Shown here: positions 10,667 through 22,569 of the stretch, in pieces | Layout of the letters: each line of letters starts with the position of its first letter | Position numbering within the stretch: position 1 is the first letter of the stretch | Source of the DNA: Ariolimax columbianus | Taxonomy: Eukaryota; Mollusca; Gastropoda; Stylommatophora; Arionidae | Assembly (NCBI GenBank): GCA_036924085.1 | Contig: JAVGWX010000002.1 | Location: forward strand, 47,238,666-47,302,665 | Direction of reading: 5' to 3' | DNA: 64,000 nucleotides | Position numbers and translations under genes: made by a program | Notes under the pieces: model-generated | What the model was told of the DNA's origin: nothing | Database searches by the model: none | What the model saw: the letters and a program-made list of their open reading frames with translations, nothing else

Positions 10667-11102
10667 TATATTCCAAAAATCATAGTTCATAATTCGTTTG
10701 AGTTTGCCATGTTTAAAATTTCTGGTTTTATCTCTGAATAGACTTGTAATTGGATGTGTAAACAAACAAGTGATTGGCATAGTTTGTCTTTGCATGGTGG
10801 CACTGCTGCCCTCTTTAGGCCACCATTTTAGTTCCCAACTGTTATTGGACATTGAAAATAACCTCCAACTATAGAGGAGGAAAAGCTATCCAGGAGCACA
10901 GACTCCTCCATCAGATCAGTATATTTATTTAATATCATATTTATATCTTGTTTGTTAGTTCTGTTTTTGTTTTGTTTTTGGAGAGCATTTTACAGTTCGG
11001 CTGCAATATATGTGCCTATTGTCCCAGAAATCTGCTTTCTGCAGTCTTCTAATGGGTTAAGTTTCCAAAATATATAATGTTCCCAGTTTTATAACATGTC
11101 AA

Positions 11103-11268
11103 TCCTGCCGAAGACGAATGTGTCGGACCGAAAGGTGCAAATATCGCAGTCAAACTGTAAACTAGCGACACAATGCAAATCTGTTTTCTCTGGACTATAT
11201 CCTGCCACTTGCAAAGCCCTGTTCAGGACTTGGTAGCTGGAGATTGAGAATGAACAAAGAAGAAGAAG
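11103..11268 (+). mobile_element. SINE family B, 5'-truncated, with target duplication
   Basis: It has the family B central domain ('GGACCGAAAGGTGCAAATAT'), the 'TTCAGGACTTGGTAGC' block and a GAATGAACAAAGAAGAAGAA tail. It is bracketed by a perfect 12 bp direct repeat ATAACATGTCAA at 11091-11102 and 11269-11280, as expected for target-primed insertion. It sits about 100 bp upstream of a CNOT3 exon. Confidence 0.8.
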
Positions 11269-11376
11269 ATAACATGTCAACCTCATTTCGTCCGATCTGT
11301 GTTATTCTACAAACATGATTTAGTTAGTGTCTGTATCTGTTATGCGTTTCTTTAATATTTGTTGTATATCTTTTAG

Positions 11377-11448
11377 GTTCTCGATTATCACACCCGACTC
11401 CCTCTGTGTGGCAAAGGAGTTTACCTGTTCAACCCAGCTTTCATAGTG
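11377..11448 (+). CDS. CNOT3: CNOT3 internal exon (PSVWQRSLPV segment)
   Basis: A 72-nt exon with acceptor ATCTTTTAG and donor GTAAGA. It encodes GSRLSHPTPSVWQRSLPVQP and SFHSG, with 2 nt completing the incoming codon and 1 nt carried to 13892. It continues the Ser/Pro-rich linker. Confidence 0.85.
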
Positions 11449-11791
11449 GTAAGATATCCACGTGAATGACTTGAAAGGGAACAATTCATTATAATTCTAT
11501 AAACAGCACATTTTTCTATATATATATTTATTTTTAAGTATGTACACTAGTGCTTAGGTCTGGCTAAGTTTACAAGTTGAATAAACATTGGTCATTATTA
11601 TTATAGAAAGTATGTCAAGTATAGTGTGAGGCTTTTAGTGCAAGAAGAATTAGCACTCAATGATTCCAAAAACTATTTTAACAAATACTCTAATAGCTCT
11701 TATCACATAACTTGTCATGGTATGATTTATTCGCCCATTATTGATTGAATTAACATATTTACAACACTTCATACTGTGCCACATTAAAGAT

Positions 11792-11878
11792 AGGTATAGC
11801 AGATGCCATGTTAAGGGAACAGGTATAGCTGATGCCATGTTAAGGGAACAGGTATAGCAGATGCCATGTTAAGGGAAC
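11792..11878 (+). repeat. Small tandem repeat, 3 x 29 bp
   Basis: Unit AGGTATAGC-(A/T)GATGCCATGTTAAGGGAAC, starting at 11792, 11821 and 11850, with one base difference between units. It lies in a CNOT3 intron. No other feature is seen in 11450-12270. Confidence 0.85.
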
Positions 11879-12274
11879 TACAGTAGGGGCTATTGAAACA
11901 GCATACATAGGTTACCTACTGTATATGTATTATACACTGAACATTTTAATCGTCAAAGCTGCTTGTGCTAAGTTTATTCTTGACGAATTTTCTCTGGCAG
12001 CATATTGTAGTGGCTTTTGTTATATTCTGGGGTATACTGAAGGAGGTGGGCCTGTTATCTCCTGGCTGTAGAGCGCCAGGTCTCTCAGCAACAGACTCAC
12101 CATAATAGGGATTACAGAGTTGATCCCTACCTCATTGGCCAGGTTGTTTTAACACAGTCTGTTTCAATGTCCATGGCAAGGACTTCACCTTTCTGTTACC
12201 AAGTAAAGCATAGGGCTACCACTACAGTGGGCCTATTTACAAGTAACTTGAATTCACACATTTGCTGTGGTGGC

Positions 12275-12405
12275 TTCATTACAATGATTTTACACATTGA
12301 TCCTTTTAGCCTCATGCATAACCATCTTTAGTCACTTTTTACGATATGCTTGGGAGATTACAAGTGTGCTATTTACCACTCTGGTGATGATGACTACATT
12401 TTGAT
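12275..12405 (-). repeat. SINE-like family F copy
   Basis: It carries 'TTTAGCCTCATGCATAACCA', 'TCTTTAGTCACTTTTTACGA' and 'TGGGAGATTACAAGTG', matching the family F blocks at 47760-47880. Confidence 0.5.
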
Positions 12406-12524
12406 AATAGTCTGATACAGTTTGTTGCCTTGAAGTATTCCATAATATACAATGTTCTTACATAACTGTGCACTTGAAAGAAAAATCAGAAAGATAGCCC
12501 TTTATCAAAACAAGCCTTCATTTC

Positions 12525-13285
12525 TTCTTCTTCGTACGCTGTCAGACGTCAACTTGAATTTGTTCAAAGAAAGCAGTAGTCATCCTGAGGCTGTCAACAC
12601 TGCCATAGAGCTTGTCTAGTGTTAGCACTGATGATGGCCACATGTGCTTTCTCTGGTCCCCGTATGTCGGGCAATTTTGCAGCAGATGTTCAGCGGTCAT
12701 TTTCCCTGTACCACAGGTGCATTCGTCAGTGCCACCTATCTTCAGTTTATTGAATAGATGGTACCTCTGTTGTGGCCTGTGCGGAGTCTGAAGACCACGA
12801 CCTGCTCTCTTCTGTTCAAATGGTACTAGGCATCATTTTTTGTGTAGCCAGTATGTTCTGTTTCCCATTTGGCCATGTATCTGGCCCTAATAAACCTTTT
12901 GAACTCTTCGTAGGTCACACTAGAATCTGGTTGTGGTAGTCTTGCACCTTCTTTTGCCAGTCTGTCTGCCTCCTCGTTGCCTTGGATGTTACAGTGGGAT
13001 GGAACCCACTGTACCACTACTCTTTTTGGTGCGGACTGCTGGCATAGTTGACAGAGTACTGTTCTTAAATCATTAAGTTCAGTATTTTTCTGGCTTTTTT
13101 TTAGTGCTGTAACCACGGCCAGGGCATCTGTAAATAGGACTATCTGGCTTTCATTGCTTTCGCCTGTCAGCATTGCTTTTACTGCAGCCTTCAGTGCCTC
13201 TGCCTCCTCTCTGAAATTGCTTGAGAATTTTCCAGTTGCCACTGACAGTGTTATTTTTCTACCATTTGTTAAAGCCTTCATTTAA
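12525..13285 (-). pseudogene. I-like LINE, 3' fragment (RNase H and C-terminal finger)
   Basis: A 5'-truncated relative of the complete element at 58744-62652, about 85-90% similar by eye. It retains 'NGRKITLSVATGKFSSNFRE', the RNase H 'LFTDALAVVTAL', 'QWVPSHCNIQGNEEADRLAK' and 'KWETEHTGYTKNDA'. It then shifts frame into the CxxxC..HLLQNCP finger and stops near 12545. The first RNase H aspartate block is lost. The 3' end carries a short GAA run on the - strand, like the full copy. Confidence 0.85.
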
Positions 13286-13324
13286 CAGTTATCACATTTT
13301 CTTTCTCATCAAATGTAACATTTA

Positions 13325-13630
13325 AATTCTTCTTATTTGGCGTTCGTCCTGAAAAGGACGTTTACAATGTTGTCATAGTTTACAACTAGGCTGTGATATC
13401 TGCGCCTTTCAGCTCAACACATCCAATTTCAGCACTGCATTTTTGGATCGGGTTTGCCTTCCCTCTTCGATCCCCAACGTCTTAGTCAGGTTGCATGTTT
13501 GCAGTCTGTTTTTAGAACCGCCACTTGTAGATGGAATAGAGTCTTTGTCAGCTATGGGTCAATGACTCTGATGCAAGCAGTCAGCTATAAGTTGCTGGCT
13601 GCTGTCAGTTCATTTAGTGCTGCATCTTTT
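13325..13630 (-). mobile_element. SINE family B variant (B2), decayed
   Basis: Its reverse complement has a 'GTTGTAAACTATGAC' block, 'GAAAGGCGCAGATATC' type central sequence, 'GGGATCG' and a 5' part with 'TGACTGCTTGCATCAGAG'. These align with 56345-56640 and, in the other strand, 49860-50090 and 22570-22800. No tRNA-like head is evident. Confidence 0.6.
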
Positions 13631-13891
13631 GCCCCAAAATTAAAATGACATAGGCAAGCAAGCATCACAGCTTAAACTAATATAATAGAACTTATTGAAG
13701 TACAGAAAGTTTTTTGACTTATGACAGACTTGCCTTTGTCTTATGGAGGGCCTCACAAAACTGGAAAAATTGGAGAATATACTAAATCGAGTAAATTTTA
13801 TACAAATCACATTTGGCATTTATGTTACAGGTTTAATGTAAATGTATAGATGTTTAATGAACACGCATCTTTTTATGGCTTCTGGTTACAG

Positions 13892-14199
13892 ATTCATCAA
13901 AACCTCATTTGAATTCTGTAGACCAAACTGCAGTAGGGACATTATCAAGTAGTGGCACTTTGTCAAGTACAACAAATACAAACTCTGTCTCCTTGACTTC
14001 CTCGGGAAATCCCTGTGTCTCCTCTGCTCCCTCACCACAAACAGTGACAGGAACTGCTGCCCCAATACTCAGTACTGTGAACTCATCGTCATCATCAGGA
14101 GTCAGCATTTCTTCTCAGGTTCACAATAGTCGGGCAGACGGTCCACCCGTTAATAATGGACCATTAAGTGCAGGTGGTTCAACGTTACAAAAAATTAAG
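13892..14199 (+). CDS. CNOT3: CNOT3 internal exon, long Ser/Thr-rich linker
   Basis: A 308-nt exon (acceptor GGTTACAG, donor GTCAGT) encoding about 103 residues, starting DSSKPHLNSVDQTAVGTLSS and ending GPLSAGGSTLQKIK. It is rich in Ser, Thr and Asn and probably disordered, as is the equivalent Gly/Ser/Pro stretch of vertebrate CNOT3. Phase 0 at its end matches the exon at 23405. The intron that follows is the longest visible (9.2 kb). Confidence 0.9.
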
Positions 14200-14886
14200 G
14201 TCAGTAAAACCAGATTTTACCTAGATTTCAGGATAACTGTTATACCCAATTCATGAAACTGCCCTTGCCATGAACTGAACAAATTTCTGCCCATACTACA
14301 AACAGGTCTAACTGGGCAATAATTACATGAACTTTTAAAGTAATTTTGAGCAGCATTATTATACAACTTGTATCTATTACACAGGCATCAAAGTATTGCA
14401 TTTCAATAATATTAATCAAGGAACAGAAAAAGACATGTTTATCTGAACTGAATAACTTGACACATTCAACTCCCAAATTAACACAATATATCAAGTTCAT
14501 GGAATGGGTAGAAATTTTCAAAATTCATGAAATGGTAAATTTCACCATTATAGTATTAACAAAAGCACCAACCTGCTAGTATTACCAGATGATCATTGTA
14601 TGAGGCCTTCCATATGAAAAGGGTCAGAGGGCCTGCCACAAGAATTATTGCTGTTTAAAGTTTGATATGACCCTTTCAATTTGACAAAGGACAGGTTACA
14701 ATGACAATTTAAACAATTAGTGATAAGCTTCAATGATAAATGAAGAACTTTGGTATTTGAATATTACAAAAATTAATCTTTGGATTGATGGCAGACCTTG
14801 TTTTAAGGAAGACCCAAATATCCATTTTTCAAACAAATATAAGCATGGTATCAGCACTACAGCTACATCCACTTTGAAATCATAAT

Positions 14887-15456
14887 TTAACCCTTTCCAG
14901 TTCGGCCTAATTTTACTGATTTGGGTATTACTGTCCTCGAGAAGTGTTGCAACCTCATTTGTCAAATAGTTTTTTCTTCAAAATAAAATAATTAAATATT
15001 AAACAAATGGAGCTAAGGGTATCAAGATGCTTAGCAGTGAATGACCTGCAGTGGTCAGTGACCTATAGCTGACTGCTAGTGTCAGGGCCAGCGAACCAGA
15101 GCTGCCAAGACCCTTCTACACCTCCATGCTTTGAGAATATCTGGCTGCAACAGGGCAGACTGGCTTGGAGAGGGGATCGTAGATGGGAGGTTAACCTGGT
15201 TCTCAGAAGTGCCTGCTGAAGTTGGATGTGCCAGACCGAAAGGTGCAAATATTGCAGCCAAGATGTAAACTGTGACACAACGAATTCTGTTCTCCTGACA
15301 ACATCCTTCTACTTGAAAAACCATTTTCAGGGCTTGGTACCGAGTTTGAGAATGAATGACGAAGAAGAAGAAGAAAATGGAGCTAAAACTACAATCTAAA
15401 GACTATCTATGACATAAAGTATTCAATAAAAAAAAATTGTGTATTAGTATGAAGTG
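14887..15456 (+). mobile_element. MITE family D, split by a SINE
   Basis: It starts with TTAACCCTTTCCAGTT and continues with the D blocks 'ATAGTTTTTTCTTCAAAATA', 'GGAGCTAA', 'GTATTCAATA' and 'TTAGTATGAAGTGTTAA'. Family B SINE sequence at 15017-15374 interrupts it. The right end runs into a family E end at 15457, so the right inverted repeat is not separable. Between 14200 and 14887 nothing is recognised. Confidence 0.6.
15017..15374 (+). mobile_element. SINE family B, near full length, with 12 bp target duplication
   Basis: About 358 bp: a 5' part with 'CAGTGGTCAGTGACC', a central domain 'GAAGTTGGATGTGCCAGACC' then 'GAAAGGTGCAAATATTGCAG', 'TTTTCAGGGCTTGGTACC', and a GAATGAATGACGAAGAAGAA tail. 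Flanks AAATGGAGCTAA at 15005-15016 and 15375-15386 are perfect direct repeats, and the two flanks together rebuild an uninterrupted MITE D sequence. Confidence 0.85.
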
Positions 15457-15460
15457 TTAA

Positions 15461-16423
15461 CCTTTACCACCCAATATTACAAATTTACGCAATTTCCCCT
15501 GTAGTCGCATTATTTAACCATTACCAACCTGAATAAAAAAAAGTACAGAAGTTCCCCAGTACCTGAATTATTTTTCAGCACGTCACGTTTTTCTAGGTTG
15601 TTGACTTTGAGAACCAGTATCATTTTTATTTGATACTTACTTTCCGTGTCCTAGGCACTACGTCACACTTCATTCTTCCAGTATTCAGCGACGTGGATTG
15701 CCCTGTCACTCAGCGGGTCATCCATGCTACAAGTCTGCTGGAGGTTTGGGTAGATCATCAGATGGTCCTGGTCTTGTGTTACCTTTACCACCCAATATTA
15801 CAAATTTACGCAATTTCCCCTGTAGTCGCATTATTTAACCATTACCAACCTGAATAAAAAAAAGTACAGAAGTTCCCCAGTACCTGAATTATTTTTCAGC
15901 ACGTCACGTTTTTCTAGGTTGTTGACTTTGAGAACCAGTATCATTTTTATTTGATACTTACTTTCCGTGTCCTAGGCACTACGTCACACTTCATTCTTCC
16001 AGTATTCAGCGACGTGGATTGCCCTGTCACTCAGCGGGTCATCCATGCTACAAGTCTGCTGGAGGTTTGGGTAGATCATCAGATGGTCCTGGTCTTGTGT
16101 TACCTTTACCACCCAATATTACAAATTTACGCAATTTCCCCTGTAGTCGCATTATTTAACCATTACCAACCTGAATAAAAAAAAGTACAGAAGTTCCCCA
16201 GTACCTGAATTATTTTTCAGCACGTCACGTTTTTCTAGGTTGTTGACTTTGAGAACCAGTATCATTTTTATTTGATACTTACTTTCCGTGTCCTAGGCAC
16301 TACGTCACACTTCATTCTTCCAGTATTCAGCGACGTGGATTGCCCTGTCACTCAGCGGGTCATCCATGCTACAAGTCTGCTGGAGGTTTGGGTAGATCAT
16401 CAGATGGTCCTGGTCTTGTGTTA
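15461..16423 (+). repeat. Tandem triplication of a 321 bp unit
   Basis: Three identical copies start at 15461, 15782 and 16103. Each unit begins CCTTTACCACCCAATATTAC, contains two family E MITE left ends and the 'GTTGACTTTGAGAACCAG' block, then a unique stretch ending TGGTCCTGGTCTTGTGTTA. Each copy has the same open frame of 75 codons by repetition (71 codons in the last, which reads on into flanking sequence); it is not conserved elsewhere and is not called a gene. The lack of any mismatch indicates very recent amplification or an assembly artefact. Confidence 0.95.
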
Positions 16424-16429
16424 CTCCAT

Positions 16430-18754
16430 ATTCGCATGTTTCATCATCCCTGTATTCCCATCTTTTCAGGTTTTTCCTGCATCGTGATACACCAGTTCGA
16501 AGTCTATTTAGTGACTTCCGTGTTGCGTAGGGCAGGAAATGCCCAGGTGCAGGTTCCTCCTGTAACGTTCAAGTGGATTTGTGTCAGCTGTTACTAACTT
16601 TTGATGCGTCGATTTCCTGGACTACTTTGTAGGGGCTGGGTTGACTGTAAGAAACTTCGTCTTGACTTTAGTCTTGGGCGCTGCTGCACCTGATGTCCGA
16701 ACATAGTGTCTTGGGTCATTTACCTGTTTCTCTCTTTCTATCTCTGAAGTGACAGTTCTTTGTATCACTGGTGCCGCTATGCCCATTATGGGGTATATTT
16801 TTTCAGTTGGTGTAGGTTTTAGGCATCCAGTAACTATACGGCCTGTCTCATTTATTGCTGTATCTATGTTTGACATGTGCAGAGTTCTTCCAGACTGGTG
16901 CGGCATACTCAGCTACAGAAAAACAGAGCGAGTACTGATATTTTGAGGACATCTGGCTTTGCTCCCCATGTTGTGCCAGTCAGTTTTCGTATGATACTAT
17001 TTCTCGCATATATTTTCTGTTTTGTCTCCTGACAGTGTGCGGCATAGGACAGCGTGCGGTCCAACTTTACTCCCAAGTTTTTTGGAGCCGTGCTGTTCTA
17101 GATCCTGTCCTTGCCATTTGATCTGCAACTTTCTGTTTGCTTCTCTATTTCTGGGATGGTAGGCACATACTTTGGTTTGCTGGGATTTGGTTTGAGGTGA
17201 TTTATTTGGTAATATAGAGCAAGGACATCAAGTGCGTTTGTCAGTTTCTGTTCGACTTCTTCAAAGCCCTTTCCCTGTGCAGCTACTGCAGTATCATCGG
17301 CATATATGAATTTTGTCATTTCTGTATCTATAGGTTGATCGTTGTTGTATATATTATACAGCATAGGTGCCATGACTCTTCCATATGCCAGCCCATTTTT
17401 TTGGTTTCGCCCTAGATTTTTTGTTACCGCCTAAAGTGACGTAGAATCGCCTAATCTGCAGGATACATTTAATGAGGTTTACGAGACGCCAGTATTTGTC
17501 ATAGAGCATAGCTTAGCAAACAACTTCTTGTGGTATATGGTGTCATGCTGCGCTTAAGTCAATAAAAGTTACTCCTGTGATCTGTTTACGTTCGTACTCG
17601 CCCTCTATTAGTTCTGCCAGGTTAATAATCTGGCGCAGCATGATCTTCCAGGCCTGAAGCCTGCTTGCTCCTTGATGAGTTTCTTGTCTATGGTGGGGGG
17701 GGGGGGGGGGGGGATACGGTTCAGGATAATTCTTTCAATGACTCTATACAGATGGCACAGTAGTGAAACCTGTCGAAAGTTCTTAGGTTCCGATGGGGTT
17801 TTTCCTGGTTTTAGCAGAGGAACCACATGGGATTTTCTCGATTTTAGGAATTTGCATAGAACAGGTGCATGTGTTGAGAAACTTCAGCAGCCATATGATA
17901 GTTTTTGGTCCAAAGTTTTTAATTTGCTTTGTACTTAAGTCATCTGGGCCAGCTGCTTTGTTGTTTTTCATTTGATGTATTGCATCATTTAGTTCTAGGA
18001 GAAAGGTATATATATGTCATATCAATATGTCATTCTCCTGTTTACAATCTCCCTGGATATTGGTTTGCTCTGCTTTTTGAATAGTTTCCCCATTCAGTAG
18101 TAATTGGTGGGCTATTTGGTTGTGGTTGATCTGTGTTTTGCATGCAGGAGCACTTGTCGGATCATTACTTAAATTTTAAATAAGTTTCCAGGTGCGTTTA
18201 TTTTGTTTCAAGGTCTTCCACCAAGTGGCGCCATTTCTCTGTTTTTGACTCTGGTTGGTTTCATCAGAGAGAGGGTCACTTTTAAATAGTTCTTGGTAAT
18301 ACTCATTTAGCGCCTTTGATTCATCATTAAGGTCTGGAATATACTGAGTTCTGCAGCCTCTTTGTATATGGTGTCTATATTTTCTTTTTTACGAGTTTGA
18401 CAAAGGCCTCATATTTTGCAGAGGTTAGTTCTAATTTATGCACCTCTTTGTCTAGGTCATAAGCGAGTGGACTCCATCATTTGGCTCATTGGAAGTTGAA
18501 GTGTCTTTTGAATGGTACACTTTCTGGCTTGACAACTGCTGTGACGGTGCATGATATGGGCCTGTGTTGCGTCCATGGTATGGGCTCCTCTATAGATTTT
18601 GCCACTTGGTGTATTATCCTGTCACCAACAAATATGTTGTCAGGATTGTAACCTTTTCTCCCATCTGCAACTATTAAAAGATGGTGGCAATTTTGGGTCG
18701 TGCAAGAGCTGCAGTCCATTCTGCTCTGTTCAGTTCTCCAGCTCTTCTCCATTA
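16430..18754 (-). pseudogene. Jockey-like LINE, downstream part (RT domain)
   Basis: Reading down the - strand from 18752: 'GYNPDNIFVGDRI' and 'PWTQHRPISC' (end of the endonuclease), 'KNNKAAGPDDLSTKQIKNFG', 'VPLLKPGKTPSEPKNFRQVS', 'KEQAGFRPGRSCC', 'MTKFIYADDTAVA' (YADD catalytic box), 'INHLKPNPSKPK', then the post-RT 'GIAAPVIQRTVTSEIEREKQ'. Many frameshifts and stops, plus an 18-base G run near 17697, show long inactivity. Its upstream endonuclease part lies at 20869-21305, separated by an inserted Tc1-like element. Confidence 0.85.
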
Positions 18755-20868
18755 TAGTCTGTCTTTTAATTCATGAACAAGATCCGAAGGAATTTTCTAC
18801 TAAACTGTATGTCAGATTCAAATGATTTTTCGCATGCAACTTTAGAATATCCATGACGCTAAAACATTTATATTGTTTAGTCCATAGATGTTAAGAATTT
18901 TGCACATCGGCGAATTCCTTTGATCTTTTAGGACCATTTCAAAGAAATGGCATACAATTTTAAGATCTTACATTACGCAGCTTAAATTTCTTGTTGTATT
19001 TTGTCTATAGGCATGTCTCCTTAATGTCTTGAGAGATCAATTGATTGTTTGTGTTGCCCTTTATGTACAAAAATGGCACCAATATGCAAAAGTTAGTACA
19101 GCCCTTTGGTCAGCATTAAACCCTAATTTTGTATCAAATGCGCATCTAATTTTAAGTTGCTTAAAGCATTTGAATTTTGAATAGTATTTGTTGTCATTGT
19201 ATGTGCACTTAATTGTTTTGATAAACATATGCTAATTCATCCAAGTCTGCTAATCAGTATGTCCACAAAAGATGATATTAATCATTCCTAATCTGTCGAT
19301 TCAAAGAGGTTGGACAAATTGTAATCCATCTCATTGCCAGCACTGTTCTTCTTCTTGGAGCACATGTTCAACACACTTTTTCCAGAACTGAATAGGTACT
19401 CAGGTGTCAGCACTTCAACATCACACATTTTAAATGTCCTGTTTGGCAACTTGTCCTTTTACTTTAACACACACAAGCTCTATAGGGTTTAGATGCGCAT
19501 GATATGCAGTTATTCGCAGAGAAGTGTGACCTTCAATGATTTTGTCAATCTGATACACCTTTGTAACAACTCGGCTTCAAAAATGTGTCGCCAAAATTCA
19601 CGTTTTTCTTAGCTAGCAATCTCCTAATTTGAGCTTTTGTATTTGATGCAGTTGGTACTTTGTCTTCCTCCTTCCTTTGATACTGCATTGTGATAGGATA
19701 CATTATCCATTACTAGGCATTGTGGTCTATCCATAATTGGAAACAGATCATTCGTCATCCAGTACCTGAAAATTTGTCCATTCATTTCAGTGTGTTAGTC
19801 TCTACCATCGATACTTTTTGATTGGAAAATAAGTTCAGCGTCATAGACAAGTCCTTTTTCACTGCTTCTGACATACGTTAGTATAATGCGCTGCACTTTG
19901 CTGCTTGGAATTTGTCTTTTCTATTCACCGTCAACTGATTGCCATTCTTTACCACAGGTGTGGATATCATTGACCTAGGATTTGTCCAAGTATACAATAT
20001 CCTAGCCTTGCCTACGCCATTCACGTATCTGTTTAAGGTATTTGCTTCTGGCAGCAATCAAATGTGGTATTTCACATATCATAATCCCGCCATCTGCATT
20101 TTTCCTCATTGTAAAGCCGGCAGCTCTTACAATTTTCCAGAGTACTTTTGAAAATTTAAATACTGCAGTAGGATTGCAATGTTAATTTTAGTTTCCGGAG
20201 AGTAACATGTTAATTTTTCGTCAACAGTTTCAAAATCTCCAGTTTTATGACAAACGGTAAAAGGATGATCTATCCAGACCAAGCGCCAATTGCGTTCGTT
20301 TCTCTGGGTCATGAATATCGCAATATAAATGACCCATCTTAGATTCCCTGCGGAAAAACTTATATAGTAAAACGGTAACCTTCTGCATTTTTATAAATGT
20401 ACACTTAAACTCATTTTGAAATTGATATCAATGTAATTTTTGAAAAATCAACTATATGTCACAATAATTGCCCACAAACTATAATACCGTGAAACGCCTA
20501 TGTCTGAAATACAGTTTTGCATGAATGACCTTGGCTGTTTTTCGCACTCAACAAAGTGTCTTAATTTGTGCATGAGATAATCAGGAATTTGTATTTACTT
20601 AGCCTATTTGAAGGTCAAAACATATATTTTTAAAACACCACAACAGTGTACCTTAAACATGTAAAAATTATGTCCAATTCAGTGAGGTTGCTTTTAATAT
20701 AGCCTAATGAATACATTTTTCAAAATACATCAAACGTCTTAGAGAAAAAAATATTTACTCAACGTCATGGATATTCTAAGGCTACATGCAAAAAATCATT
20801 TGGATCTGACATGCAGTTTGGTATAAAATTGCTTCGGACCTTGTTTATGAATTAAAAGACGGATTATA
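18755..20868 (-). mobile_element. Tc1/IS630-type DNA transposon with long TIRs, inactive transposase
   Basis: Long terminal inverted repeats: the left end TATAGTCTGTCTTTTAATTC and the inverted right end TATAATCCGTCTTTTAATTC continue in parallel for about 100 bp. TA flanks both ends. On the - strand, decayed coding sequence around 19290-19760 resembles the DDE_3 transposase C-terminus: 'VPTASNTKAQIRRLLAKKNV', 'YHAHLNPIELV' type DLNPIE block, and 'DVEVLTPEY'. Multiple stops make it inactive. It is inserted inside the endonuclease domain of a jockey-like LINE, so it is younger than that LINE. Confidence 0.8.
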
Positions 20869-21305
20869 GCATGTAATTTCTTGTAGCCCCATGCAGTGCT
20901 GTGACAGTTGAAGTCTCCCATGACTATTTTGTTGGTTTGTGATCTGAAGTTGTCAGGTTCTTTGAAAACAAAGTTGTCATTCTGTGGCTTATATATTGAT
21001 GTCACTGTACATGATTGGGTTTGGCTCGTGAGGATCTCTGTGTTTCCACTTGAGGTTTGAGCCTATATCTAGGTTTAGTGTGATAAAAATAACGCTCCCA
21101 AATTGCCTATGTGGGATCTCCGCAACAAGCGTCATTCTGTCTATTTTTGGTCTTCTGTCAGCGATTGTGTGATGGGTTTCTTGGACCATTAGTACATCGC
21201 ATTTGCGCTGAATTCTTATTTCAGACAGTAGTGTTTCTTTGTTGGGGGAGAGTCATTACACAAGTCATTTTTTAATATTCCATGGCATTGATTAGTGCCT
21301 AGGTG
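20869..21305 (-). pseudogene. Jockey-like LINE, endonuclease part upstream of the insertion
   Basis: The - strand reads 'RKCDVLMVQETHHTIADRRP' (QETH block of the apurinic-type endonuclease), 'FGSVIFITLNLDI', 'SIYKPQNDNF' and 'KIVMGDFNCHSTAWGYKKL' (GDFN block). It ends exactly at the TA where the Tc1-like element begins, and the protein continues at 18751. 5' truncation is near 21305. Confidence 0.8.
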
Positions 21306-21309
21306 TTAA

Positions 21310-22365
21310 AAGGATTGGCCGATTGAAATTGTATTTGATTATCTATATATATGATTTATTTGTCTGTAGAGACATCAATGAATAAAGAACTTGTTGGTGT
21401 TGTTGTTTTTGTTGTGTGTGTGTTGTGTTAGTTTCTGGGATACAAGAAGATGAAGGTGAAAATGAAAAACCTCAAAAACATTTAGATTTACAAATTTCGG
21501 GGGGAATCGAGATTTTCGGCAATGACGGCATTGTCTATTTTTAGATTCAAATTTATTTGTTGGTCTATAGAAATGATTTCTTGTGTGTGTTGAGACATAA
21601 ATTAATAAACTTGTTGGTGTTATTGTTTTTGTTGTGTGTTATTTCTGAGATACAAGAAGATGAAGGTAACATTTTGAAAAACAGCACAAACATTTAGACT
21701 CACTTATTCTGGGTGTACGGGTCTGCAGTAAATTTTTTAAATAGAGAACTGATAGCTTTCAGATCTACCTCAGAAAAATGCATTGCAACAACTTAACATC
21801 ATCACCTTCAATAATGGGATAATTTTCATATCCGAGTGAAAAGGAGAATATATCGTTCCAAAATTCACTATTGCAAACCATGCAAACCACAAACTACTTT
21901 TTCCGGTTGAAAACTGGCAAGAAAGAAGTGACGTCTATTTGAAATTCAAATGTATGTTCCGCTATTTCTTTAACAATAATCCAGTTGTTCATACAAGATA
22001 AATCAGTGACTATGCTGCTGTCACATTGATATGACAAACTAAACAAATCAACCTCACAAAGATTTTTTGCAACTACTTAACTTCCCCATTCTCAATAATG
22101 GGCTGACTCCAATCTGAGTGAAGAAAATAGTAAAGTGTTTCAAAATTATTTTTAATTTAACACATAAGACTTTTTTCAGTTCAAACCTGTGAAGGAAGTG
22201 GTATTTTTGACAAACAAATAGCCTTGATTCCAGTCAATTTCTTTGGTGGCCCTGTTGTCTAAATATGATAAAAACAGTGTATATTTGACTCGTTTTGACA
22301 TGACTTTGACCGTTATGCAGACATTTTTGTCAGCCGGATAAAAGCGATGAAAGTGCAGTAGAGGT
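21310..22365 (+). mobile_element. MITE family E, one full-type copy preceded by a partial copy
   Basis: Two tandem partial E bodies: 21340-21545 and 21549-22365, each with 'GAGACAT(C/A)AAT', 'ACAAGAAGATGAAGGT' and GT-rich blocks. The second continues through 'ACCTCACAAAGATTTTTTGC' and 'CTCAATAATGGGCTGACTCC'. It ends with AGTGCAGTAGAGGTTAA, the expected inverted E terminus. No protein is encoded. Confidence 0.55.
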
Positions 22366-22569
22366 TAATGCGGAGATGAGGATATCACATAATTTAAAAA
22401 TGATTTTGACTTGCAGCGTGTGTTAAAATTGTAATCAAAAGGTGACTGTAGCAACAGATGATTAATTAAGGGATTGTTGTTCTACAAAAATTGTATTTAG
22501 AAATATAAGCGTGTACATAAAAAGACTTCAATGTAACGTGGAAAATAACTTTGTTCCTTTATTTAGTTA

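Noticed and set aside
15630..16487. Open frames of 71-75 codons repeated in three identical copies
   Set aside because: They repeat only because the 321 bp DNA unit repeats. No homology, no start context and MITE-derived sequence argue against a gene.
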